NCBI GenBank assembly: GCA_037176725.1
Contig: JAZBRS010000020.1
Span: forward strand, 87,552,001-87,616,000
Length of the DNA: 64,000 bases
Reading direction: 5' to 3'
From: Posidonia oceanica
Taxonomy: Eukaryota > Streptophyta > Magnoliopsida > Alismatales > Posidoniaceae
Each line of letters starts with the position of its first letter. Position 1 is the first letter of the stretch. The notes beneath the pieces were generated by a model. The model saw only the letters and a program-made list of their open reading frames with translations. It was not told the origin of the DNA and searched no databases. The position numbers were made by a program, and so were the translations under genes. Shown piece after piece: positions 40,901 through 51,821 of this stretch.

Positions 40901-43900
40901 AAATCCTGCTGAGACGCGAGAGAGGAAGAGACGAACTGGAGCTGATGGTGATCGAGAGGGAGAGGAGAATTGAAATTTTTTGAAGATGTTGAGTTGGTCG
41001 CAGGAGAAAACTGAGGAGGAAGAAGAAGGAGGGGGGAAGGAGGAAGCTGTGCGTGCAGGCCGGGCTACGCATGAGAGAAAAAAAAAAAAAAAAGAAAGGA
41101 GAGGAAGAGGAAAGGTGGAACGGGCCGAACTGGTCCCAGGAAAAAAAAAAAAAAAGAAAAAATAGAAAGAAAGGAAGAAAGGAAGAAAGGGAAAAGAAGA
41201 GGGGAAAGAAGAAGGAAATGAAAAAGATAAAAATAAAATAAAAATGGGAAAGGTTTCTAGAATGGTTGTGTTTGAGTTAGGATTTTAAGTTGGGTTTTTT
41301 AGTGATTGTTTTTTATTAGTTAATTAGGATTAAAGAGTTTTAGTTTCGATTAGGGTTTTTTAGGGTTTTCTTTTCTTTAAATTGTTTTTAAAATGTTTGT
41401 TAAGTTTTTTTAAATTGTTTTTTAATTATGTTTTTCTTGTTACATACTTGGGATGTTAATTAGGATTTTTTAAAGTTTGTTTTTAAATTAATTAGAGTGA
41501 GTTTTGGCTTTTGATTTTAATCTTTTAGGGTTTTGTTTAAGTTTCTTTTTAGATTTGATTTTGTTTGTTAATTTCTTTTTATATTTTTTAGGTTAGGTCT
41601 TCCTGTTAAGTTTTTAATTAGGTGTTCTTAAATTTTGATTGTTTGTTTTTACTATTATTATTATTTTTAATTAAGTTTTCAAATTGTTTCCTTTTAGGAT
41701 TGTTAAGTTAGGTTTTTTTTCTTAATTACTTGCCTTAGCATTTTTTAATTGTTTTCTTTTCCCTTTAGGACTTGTTTTTTATTGTTTTTTAGTAGGGTTT
41801 TTACTTTTGCTTGTTTTAATTACATTTTGGTTTTCTCTTGATTTTATAGCATTTTCTTTTTATTAGTTTTGCATTTTTTAAGTTGCTCTCTTAGTTTTTC
41901 ATTTTAGCTAGATTTAGTTAGGTATTGGTTTTTTAATTGTTTGTTTAATTTTTTTAATTATTTTTTTTAGTGTTTTGGTTTGTTTTCCTTTTGTTTTAGA
42001 GGTTTTTAAGGATTTTTTAGGGATTTAGTGGAAGAGAGGAAAAGAAAAGAAAAGGGAAGAAGAAAAAGGAGAAATAAGGGAATAAAGATGAAAGAGAGGG
42101 GTGGAGAGAAAATAATTTTTAGAAATTCAAAGAAAAAGCTAAAAAATAAGATAAAAATATAAATAAGATTTAGAAGAGATAGATGCACAAGGGGGACCCA
42201 CAGCCAGGCAAGAAGAAGGGAGAGAAGGGGGTAAAAAGAAGGAGGATAATCAGGAGAGAGAGAGAGGAGAGAGAAAAGAATAATCCAAGAGAGAGAAAAG
42301 GATAATTTGGGTAAATGGAGGGGTTAGAGGTTTTGAAAAGAAGTGAAATTTGGGGAGTGTGTGGTCTAGGGTCTCTAGTATTCGACCTATGGTTTGGGTT
42401 TAGATTTGGGAAAGTTTTGGAAGGGTTTTGAAGTGTAGAAAAAGGGTAGTTTTACCTAGGTTTTCTAGGATTTTTGGGAGTGGTTTTGGTTTGAAATTTT
42501 TGAGGGTTTTTGGGTAGGTTTGCTAAGTTGGGAATGGTGAGTTTTCGTATGGTTTTGGGTAGTCTTTTGGGCTTAGGAAAGGAGTCTAATTCTAGGTTAA
42601 GTTTGGGCTTGTTTTGGAGAGAAGGATGAAAAGGAATGTGTAGGTTTGGACCTAGATTTGGATCCAGAAGTCACCAGGAGATTCCAATTGATCAAGTCTG
42701 TCAAAATGGGGTGTCAACACCACCAAAACCCCATTCAAACCCTAAAACTCAACCAAAACCCTAACATTTCCCCCCCAACACAAACTTAGGTCCATTAGAA
42801 GCCCACTAGGCCCATTTAGAAGCCCTGTTGAGACAGGAGGGTCCAGTCGCCAGTCACACAGGCAACCGGACTGTGTTGTCGCCACTCGCATAGGCGACTC
42901 GGCCTGTCGCCAATCACAACAGCGACTGGACTGAGTTGTCGCCAGCGAGTGCAGTGACTCACCTGTTCAACCTTCTCCCGCACAAACCGTCGCACGCCAC
43001 GACCTGCACCCATGTTGTTTGCCCATACTGTGCGCGCCACCCATTCCAGAGCTCTTGCCCATGCCTTTGACACCTCCCACGCCATGCCCTACCACCTACG
43101 ACCTTCATGCACCTTGACCAAACAAAACCACAACCTTTCCTCACAACTCATCTCTCAAATGAGAGGAACCCATCGCCGGCTCACACCCACACACTTCGGC
43201 AGCTGCTTTCCCTTGCTTCTAGAGCAAACTAGAGCCACCCACACCTCCTGAGCGATCCCTGAGCATCCCCAGACACCGACATAAACTCCCACAAGCCTCC
43301 CGAGCCTCTGAGCACCCTTCGTGCCATCTTCTTCCCCAACTCCGGCGAGCCACCCAAAAATCCGTCTGATGCCGAATTCTCCTTCCTCGCACACCGGGAA
43401 GCATCTCCGAATGTCCTCGAGCATGTTCCAACACTACCGAGCAACCGCCACTTCCTCCAACACTGCCGCAACCTCCGCACCATCCAACTTTGGCGAGCCA
43501 CGTTGGGAGGCACATCCGTGCCCCTGCATAGGTGCGAAACTATCTCGTCTCCATCCTACCTCCCTCTAACTCTCTTGGCCTTCTCCGAGCACCTTGGTGG
43601 CGTCTCGCAGCTTGTCAACCTTTCCAAGGCCAACGGACACAGTCGTCATCGGCATGAAGAGGAGTGAGGTGGTTAGAGCGATCCACTAGCTCGTTTTCTA
43701 TTTTGAATGCATGCTTGCGTTCGTGGGAATGTCGTGAAGCTTCCCCGATCACCAATGGTCCCTTTTGCGCTACCGTCGGTGCGAATTTTGGCGTCAAAGT
43801 CCGACCTTCGGATTGTCGCCGGTCGGAGTTTGGGCCGCATATTCTTGCGGCCCAGTCGACCATTTTTCTTGTTGATTGTATGCATATGTTCGTGGATGAA

Positions 43901-44637
43901 TGGTGTTTAAATTCTAATATTTAGTTTCCTGTCTTGCATGGCCGACGGCAGGAGGTTTGGCTCCAAAGTTCTCCATGCGAACAGCCTGTGCTGCCAGCTA
44001 CGGCGCCGCTTGTAGCGGCGACTAGCCTGGCTTTTCGGGCAATCTCCGCGCCGACTTTGTACTAGTGTATCTGCCTGTCCGGGCATCCATTTTACTTTCC
44101 ATTTGCATGGATTTGATCTCTATTGTGCCCTCTGTGTGGCTGTGCATTTGGCCTCTATTTTCGAATCAGTTTGCTTGCTCTTTGGAGGCAAGGAAGTTGT
44201 CTGTTTGGTAGCCTGTACAGGGGCCAGGCACCGCTCTCGCCGGCGACATGTGCCACCACCGCTCCAGCTGGCGACGTGCATCGTCGCCCTGAGCACCAGC
44301 GACTGGCCTTATTGTCCAAATGACTGGCAGCTAAGCTTGACATCTAGACAGTAGCCTTAATCCCTTGATTGCCGCTTTCGTTTTGCATCTGCTTAGCATA
44401 TTTAACTCTGTTATAGCTCATTAATCGCTTTACCACTGCATCATGGCATTCTAGTCCTAATCATCCATATTTGGCATGTTTTCACTAAGCATAGCATGTT
44501 TTTAAATGGCATTTAGGCAAGCAAAGCATACATTAGGCATGCATAGCATTATTGCCTATAGGCGTACAGTTAAAGGCAAGCATTTACCGAAATTCCCGCA
44601 TATGCGAGTGATTAGCCTTGAAAGACCGATTCCTTGG

Positions 44638-44670
44638 GCATGTTGGGGGTGCCTAACACCTTCCCCATGC
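44638..44670 (+). promoter_or_regulatory. Conserved LTR hairpin, C copy
   Basis: GCAT, three unpaired bases and GGGG pair with CCCCATGC around the 14-nt loop with CCTAACACCTT. It lies 325 nt before the LTR end. Confidence 0.6.
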
Positions 44671-44820
44671 ATAACAGGAGTCCTTACCTTTTCTTTGGCC
44701 TATAATGACCATTATGCCCTTATCCTAGGCACGAGTCATTTTATTTTGCATAGCATCGCATCCACTTGCATGTTTTCTATGCTTTCCTCGGTTTTCCTCG
44801 TCTTTCCGATAATAGACTAG

Positions 44821-44830
44821 GTGGCGACTC
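44821..44830 (+). other. Primer-site-like motif inside C LTR
   Basis: GTGGCGACTC follows AATAGACTAG. The following bases CG extend the match to the true primer site by one or two positions. Confidence 0.6.
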
Positions 44831-44995
44831 CGTTTTGTCTTATCTTCATGTTTCTCCGCGTTTTCCCAATGTTTTCGAGTCGAGTTTTCTCCTTGAATTC
44901 ACTACTAACCACGGCTTCCCCCTCTCTCATGGCCTGATCACACGCGAGCTATGGCAGCACGCGAGACTCGTCGTGGTCGAGCGCGGGGACGGTCA

Positions 44996-45423
44996 CTCCT
45001 ACATTGACTATACAAAAGCGGAATTGGCCCAGGAAGACCGCTCCTCGGGCGCATGGGGCAGTCTAATACCTTCCCCATGCGTAACAGGAGTCCTTACCCT
45101 TTTCTCTGGACCGCAGTGACTTCGTGTTGCATCCTTCTGGGTCGGATTTCATGTTTCTTTGCATCGCATTGCATGTTTTCCTTCTGTTTTCCTTATTCGG
45201 TTTTCCTCGTCTTCCTGTATTTAATAGACTAGGTGGCGACTCCCTTCTTTTTACCTTTTCCCTTGTTTTAACGCCATTTTTCCTTTATTCCGGTGTTTTC
45301 CTAAGTCGAGCATCCACCCTCGGATTCACCCGTTCCATGATCCCTTTGAACCGACGATCGGGCACGCGCAAGCTCTTGGCAGCGATCGCCCCCTAAGGTC
45401 GCCGGGGCCCCCAAGGATAGTCA
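44996..45423 (+). repeat. Element F 5' LTR, last 428 bp
   Basis: This is a second complete LTR 3' end directly after that of C. It has its own conserved hairpin (45050-45081), primer-site-like motif (45233-45242) and terminal GTCA, followed by the primer site of F. The upstream part was displaced to the left of the window by C. Confidence 0.75.
45050..45081 (+). promoter_or_regulatory. Conserved LTR hairpin, F copy
   Basis: CGCATGGGG (45050-45058) and CCCCATGCG (45073-45081) pair perfectly over 9 bp around a 14-nt loop. The stem sequence differs from A, but pairing and loop length are kept. Confidence 0.7.
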
Positions 45424-45431
45424 TAGGAAAG

Positions 45432-45449
45432 TGGCGACTCCGCTGGAGA
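45432..45449 (+). other. Primer binding site of element F
   Basis: TGGCGACTCCGCTGGAGA differs from the site of A at one base and starts eight bases after the LTR end. Confidence 0.85.
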
Positions 45450-46569
45450 TACTAGACTCCGACTTCCATTTTTTCGCCCCATCTGCTTTTTTTGCACAGT
45501 CTTTTTTCAGCTTTGCTTATTTTAGCTTACAGCATTGGATTACAGTATTTGATTACTACCTTTGTTTGGCTATAACAATGAATCATGCTTTTTGTTGTTT
45601 GCTTCATTTCACACAAACATGCTATGCCACTACACATGCACATACCATGCCTGTATATGCCTTTTGATGTGTTGGATGTTTCTCATTTTTCACTAATCAT
45701 GATACACAAACAACAACACATGCCATGTACATGCCTTTTGAAGTGGTGTATGATGTATGCTTGCCATGTCTTCTTGTTTTCTTCCCTTCTTGCATTGAGC
45801 CTAAAGAGGATTAGAGATGTGATTGCCTCCCCCTTTGGTTTAACTAAAACATGCAAGTAAAAAGAACATCTAGGCTTACTAGATCCTACACACACTTTTT
45901 CATCCCCCATGGTTAAAAAATGCAAGTAAAAGACTTAACTCATATTTTCATGATTGATCATATAGGGCATGCATCTTCTCATCTGTGTCCACCTATTAGT
46001 CTGAGAAGGATGGTCTGGTCTCTCGTTCTATGGCTTCGGCGTGGGATGGTCGACTAGTCTATTCCCCCTTGTCCAGGGTCGCGTCGGTGTTTGTAGAGGT
46101 TCACGCTTACTACTACCGCAGGAGATGTGACCCACAAATTCACCACTCGTCTTTCTTTTACCCCTGGCTTCAGTTGGGATAAGAGGAAGGCAAGGACCTA
46201 TTTTTCTATCCTGAGTCGGAGACCTGTACACTTGAGAGAGTTCGAAGTAGCCAGCTACTAGGACACACTAGATAGGGTGAGAGAGCGCATACTAGAAAGA
46301 ATGCATATGTGCCATTCATACCACATTTAAACACTTGCATTTTATCTTCAGGTTCTAACACCTGTTTGTTTGTGTTTGTTTCCATAGGTCAGTGTGCGAG
46401 TTCCTTAGCCGAAGTTCGAGTCTGTTTTCTTCGCTCACACCCCTATTATGACGATTTTTTCTCGATCCTTCTTTTCCCGAGTTATTTGTCGAATTCAGCG
46501 ATAGCTCGTCTTAGGCGTCGTCCCCTTTTTCCCGACTGCAGTCCAATTCTCACTCACTCACCGTCAGCT
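45450..46569 (+). other. Leader of element F
   Basis: Non-coding leader with the conserved block at about 45970-46090. Layout and length match those of A and C. Confidence 0.7.
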
Positions 46570-49500
46570 ATGGCCCAGTTTGTCAGTGAGCCCCCACCTT
46601 CTGCTGCTTTGGAGGAGGCCTCTCTTACGGCCTCACTCTCTCACACTTTGACTCCTACTGCTCCTTTTGCATCACACTCTGTTGCACCTAGGGAGCCTTG
46701 GTTTGTCTTTGGGCATTGGGTCGCTCCAGAGCCGGCCACTGAAGCTGTTACGGTGACCACTGTCTGTGCTCCGGAGGTCTCCTTGGCTCCTCCTTCCCGG
46801 GGCTATGTCACTTTTGACACTCCCCCCTACGACATCCTCTCTTGGTTTAGGTACTCTCCTTTCTAGACAGTCTGTGTCCCTACCTCTTGCATCTGGTTCT
46901 TTGCCGGCCTTGCAGTTCAGTATTCCCACTGATGGGACGCCTGAAATGCAGTACCAGCATCTGATGGGGGCTGTTCAGGCCCTCTAGGGTTTGGCCCTGT
47001 CTATTCGCCCTCCTGTGGTACTTGAGGTCCCTTTGCAACCTTTCCTACAGTTCCAGTCTTTCCCTACTGCACCTCCTGTGCACCCACTTCACACCGCACA
47101 GCATTTTACTCCTTCCTCTGGTGGTCAGCCCATTGGGATGAGAGGAACATAGCATTCTCTCGACCTACAGTCCGGCATCATGCCGTTGCAGTAGCTACTG
47201 TTCCTGCACACTTCACTTATCACTGCACAGCATTCTGCTTTTCCCCACCCTATGCATCAGCAGATTCAGGTTCCCGCATACATTCCACAGCATCACACAT
47301 CTTTGCACAGGTACGTCGGCCATCACGTCGCATCACCAGCCAACGCGATGGTGGATCCGGAGGAGCACTTAGGTGCGACCCACACGGTGTATGCGAACTC
47401 CGCCCAAGCTACATCATCTTTGCCAGCAGCGACACCGGACACCCTCCTTAACAGGATGGGTGATCTGGAGAGAGCACTACGTCTAGTGCAAGGCGGCGAA
47501 TGCCAGTCCTTCGAGTACCAAGACCTCTGCTACTTTCCAGAGGCTGTACTCCCATTGAACTTTCGCATCCCGGACTTCGATATGTACAATGAGAAGGGCT
47601 GCCCCATCTCCCATCTACGAGCCTATTGTGGCGACCTCACTCAGCTTCAGAGTGATAAGAGGTTCCTGATCCGTCTATTCCAGAAGAGTCTTACTGGTCT
47701 GGTTCTCAAGTGGTTCACCTCACTTGACATGGCCTCCATTAGGACCTGGCACACCCTCACCTAGGCGTTCTTGGAGCAGTATTCTTTTAACCTTGACCAG
47801 ATCCCAAAGCGGGAGGATTTAGTCACTACCGTGTAGAGACCTCACGCGACGTTCGGGGAGTACGTCGGCTGATGGCATGCATTAGCCTCGCAGGTTCAAG
47901 ATAGACCCTCTGACGAGGAGTCTATTGAGACCCTCATCCGAGGAGTGCAGCCATCCATTGGGGGTCTGCTCAGCATCCAGCCCATCACCACTTTTGCATC
48001 CCTGATTCGGGCAGGCGCTCGCATGGAGAGTTCGCTTCACAGCAGCCACTATCCTTCACTCTTCGCACTCGCTAGGCAAGACACCGCCCATAGCAACAAC
48101 AACAACCACCACAACTACAATAGCAGCAGCAACAACAACTGCAGCAACAACAACCACTACAAGATTAGGGACACTCCCAAGCTGTCGTTGCTTTCATCAG
48201 ATCCCCAGCCACGCCGCTCAACTTAGCAGGTCAGCCTGTCCTGAATCAGGTAGTTTACACTCCTGCATCTGCACCCACACCACAGATCACCACCACCCCC
48301 AACCGGTCTATCCTGTCACACCAGTTCGGCAAGGACAATGCCCTAGACAAGGACGACTGCGTGCAAACAAGTGCAACTTCACTGCGCTCGTTGAGCCGCT
48401 GAGTGCTGTCCTTCACAAGATCGCATCGCTCCTCACGTTCCCCATGGTTTGCCCACCACCGAGTCCCCTACTGGGGTGGTACAAAGCGAACCTATACTAC
48501 AATTACCATCAAGTCACGGGCCACTCGACGAATAACTGCTTCACTCTGTGGGGAGCTATCCAGGACTTGATCGACCGGAAGGTCATCGTCATCAACACAC
48601 AGGAGGCAGCCTCCACCTCAACACCCGCTTCTACCCCTACACCTCTTGCCTCCTATCCCAACATTGTTAAACAGCCCTTGCCGGAGCACTCAGGCTCAGG
48701 TTGCGTGGGACCTTGAGGATTCACTCTCTTTTCCCTTTTGGGCCCGCCACATCCGTGGTCAACCCCTCTCTCCTCATCCATCATGTTTCTGAGGCTTTTC
48801 CTGTCTCTCTTTATCACTCTGCTGTCGCCAGTTCCGAATCGGCAATTCACATGATACGACTGGCTGCCAAGCCGGAGCACTCCTCTGCACGGCCCAACAT
48901 GCAACAACAGGCTGAACCACCCATCTGCTTGCTGGCCAGATCTCGACTAGAGCCCTCTCAGCCTTCATCCCAGCAAGCAAAACCAGCTATCCCTATCAAT
49001 CCACCACCTACACCATCAGAGTTAGCGTCTCATTTCCCTATGGTCATCAACCTGACCTGGGACACTCATAGAGTCCCGTACAACTACACCACAAAAATGT
49101 GCGCGGAAGTCACAAGGTCGGGAAGAGTGTTCAAGCCCGCGGCTTCGGTAGCTAAACCCACCACCTCAAAGGCAGCACCTACTCCACCTGCAAAGCAACC
49201 CACTAAGCCACATACGGCAGAGAACCCTATTCAACCCTCCACTTCTCTATCCTCTGCCTCCACCAAAAAGGACCAGCCTTCAGCTGACATAACTGCCCAG
49301 CTCAAGAAGGTGAAGGTTGACATTTCCATTTGGGACTTGATCCAATCTTCCACGGAACACCGAGAGGCTTTCCTCCATGTGTTCCAAGCAGCCCATGTTT
49401 CCCAAACCATCGAACCAATAGCCCTGGAGAACATGGTGGGCATGATCGCAGAGCCCTACATCATCTCCTTCTCGAGTGACGAGCTACCTCCGGTGGGGAT

Positions 49501-51821
49501 AAATCACAACCAACCCCTCTACGTCATGGTGTAGTACAAAGATTTCCGTGTCCCCTTGACGCTGGTTGACATTGGTGCGGGCCTTAACGTCTGCCCCTTG
49601 CGCACTGCAAGCGAACTCGGATTCAAAGCCAAGGATATCACACCAGTCACCAAAGGGATGACACCGTTTGACAATACACACCACGATGCTTTGGGAATCC
49701 TAGTCATCCCCCTTATCATCGGGGCAGTTGTATTCGATGTAGAATTCTACATCGTCGATTTGGAGCCCTCTTTTAACCTCTTGCTTGGGCACCCTTGGCT
49801 GCACAAGCATCAACTGGTCCCCTTGACTGTCCATCGAATGATTAAGTTTCGCTGGGGCAACGACATTGTCACTGTCATGGCTGAAAACTTCGACAAAGGA
49901 AGAGTCGAGGCGGTCTCCTCTTTCTCCCTTCAAACTATTTGCTTCAATCCCAAGCCTACCGACACTTTGTATCGTGTTAATCGGTTCGAGCCGAGTAACT
50001 TTATCCCTGTTCTCGAGCGTGCCAGCCATTTGGCCATTCATGGCAGTCTTCTCTGGATGATCAAGAATCTTTGCCGTAGGTGGGGCTACGCAAAGGGGAC
50101 GCCACTCAGGTGGTATGGCCAGGGAATCGCAGAGCTAGTCACAGCTAAAGAAAGGAGAAACCACAAGGGTCTCGGATACAATTGGCAGCCGCGTAAGGAT
50201 GCACACCAACGCGCAAGGAACCGGAAGCTAGTCCTCCCTTGGGGTTTAACTAACTTTGTTAGTGCAGGTATTTTAGACCCCAACCGGAACCAAGCCACAG
50301 TGCAAGAAGCACTGCTCTTAGGACCCCTACTGCCATCAGAGGAGTGGGTCAGCATCGAAGACTGGTACTCAGAGGAAGAGTAGTCTGTTTTAGATACAGT
50401 TTGGACCAATGAAGAGGTCCAACCAGATTCCACACCACCCCGGTCAGTTTCTTTGGCCTTACCTTGCTTTGTTACAACAATTTTGGATGATGCAGCACCA
50501 GGGTTGATAGCTTCTCATCCCTGCACAGTTTCACCAGTTCCACCTTCAGTAACAGTAGCAGCTCCAGAGTTAGGAGCACTTCCCCAGATACCACTGTCCA
50601 ACCAGTTTGCAGCCGCAATCACCTCAATACCGCGGCCACCTTTTCTGGTGATCAGTTCCGCCAGTTCAATAGATCAGCCCGTTACAGCAACAGCACCATC
50701 AATAACGTAGGTGGCTCCTGCAGCCATACAACCTTCTGCCTCAAAGAATCAAGCCTTGTGGTGGGCCTGCATAGCATCCACGGCCGTTCGGTCAGCATCA
50801 CTAGCACCCACAGGCGTTGCATCACCTGACGCGATCGTCCAGCTATTGGCTTTCCCATGTAGCAGGCCTGTCTACCCTCCAGCCTCGCCAATACAGATGG
50901 CGCTCTTGTCATAGCAGGCACCTTGGCCAGCAATCCAGTTAGCAGCCAGAGCAGCCGCCCTAGAAGGAGGAAGCAGCGAGCAACAGGCTCAGGAGCCACA
51001 TAACGCCTACTATGTCGATCTCGCCTCAGACGAGGATGAAGGGGCCGTCATAGAAACCCGGATAGACGACATGCTTGGTGACCTAGAGTTGTTATTTCAG
51101 GAGCAACTCGCGGCTTTAGCAGAGGATGCTGCTGAATAGAATGCATTGAGGAAGGGGAAGGCAGTGATGATAGATCACAATCCCATAGAACCCCACCAGC
51201 AGCAAGACCACCCTGCCATCATGGTCCTGGAGGAGTCAGCATCATCACCATCCACTAGACCAGTTGAGTTGATAACTCCGCAGCCGAGAGGCAGGTCTAG
51301 ATGGTTCATACAGCACATGCCCCAAGTAGGCAATGCGGCAAGTAGAGGCAGCCCAGTCTATCAACTAGAGGACTACCACCAATCCAACGCACTCCCGCAA
51401 GCACATCAGAAGATGCGAAGGAGGAATCACTAACAGTGACCGCCGGATCAACAACAATGGCAGCATAGGCAGAAGGACCTGGTTAATCAGCAAATCTAGA
51501 AGCCGTCATAGCAAAGGTCACACACCGAGGATACAGAAACACTCGAGTAAGCGTAACCATCCTGAAGCGCCATTAGGGCTAAGAGGCGGAACACATATGC
51601 TCCTTTGATGTTATGGATCCAACCTTTGAGAAGGAGATCCTCTCTAAGCTTGTCACCTACGAAGAGGAGGATGAGGCAGGCATAGACGAGAATGACGAAC
51701 CGTCACCTGAGTTCCAGCCCTTCGATAATGATTCGGATGGACCAAACCTCCATGTTGAAGAGGAAATAGAGGTCATCAATATCGGCACAGCCGAAGACAT
51801 CAAGCAGGTCCACATCAGCGC
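46570..51821 (+). pseudogene. gag-pro: Element F gag-protease, decayed and cut by element G
   Basis: ATG 46570 (MAQFVSEPP) is followed by the Gag core (47500-48060), a diverged zinc-knuckle segment (CxxHxxxxHxxxxC, near 48495-48540), the conserved pre-protease segment (ISIWDLI, STEHREAF), a protease with DIGA near 49569 and LLLGHPW, and a G-patch-like segment near 50090-50180. The acidic tail before RT is visible to 51820. The reading frame has a shift near 46830, another around 48230-48700, and stops including TAG at 47762-47764, 47834-47836, 49532-49534, 50381-50383 and 51574-51576. A has CAG (Gln) at each of these five aligned positions. Homology with A ends at 51821, in the segment just before RT, where the LTR of G starts. 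Confidence 0.85.

Larger units (their letters stand above)
36937..42719 (-). repeat. Element E, probable solo LTR, 5783 bp
   Basis: On the minus strand it starts TGTTGACACCCCATTTTGAC at 42719 and ends TGCA at 36937. Order and content follow the A LTR: T-rich sequence (A-rich on the plus strand), a pyrimidine block (purine-rich at 41020-41260 on plus), GCAAT-rich sequence, tandem repeats, the conserved hairpin (37254-37286) and the primer-site-like motif (37053-37062). No primer site or polypurine tract flanks it, so it looks like a solo LTR left by recombination. The flanks TCACG and CCACC do not form a clear target duplication, which leaves truncation or inter-element recombination possible. 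Confidence 0.7.
42720..44995 (+). repeat. Element C 3' LTR, remainder
   Basis: It continues the C LTR after E and ends GACGGTCA, matching the 42-bp 5' LTR remnant at 29522. It carries GTCGCC/GGCGAC hairpins (42846-42956, 44004-44020, 44270-44288), the conserved LTR hairpin (44638-44670) and the primer-site-like motif (44821-44830). With the first part, the C LTR is about 2.4 kb. At 44996 a different LTR end begins, so C sits inside the LTR of F; CTCCT is the candidate duplication. Confidence 0.75.

Noticed and set aside
41020..41260. Host gene exon suggested by an open purine-rich frame
   Set aside because: It is the counterpart of the pyrimidine block at 19780-19960 in the LTR of A, that is, low-complexity LTR sequence.
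43012..43924. ORFs in the C LTR on both strands
   Set aside because: Short, without recognisable domains, and inside an LTR of a decayed element.
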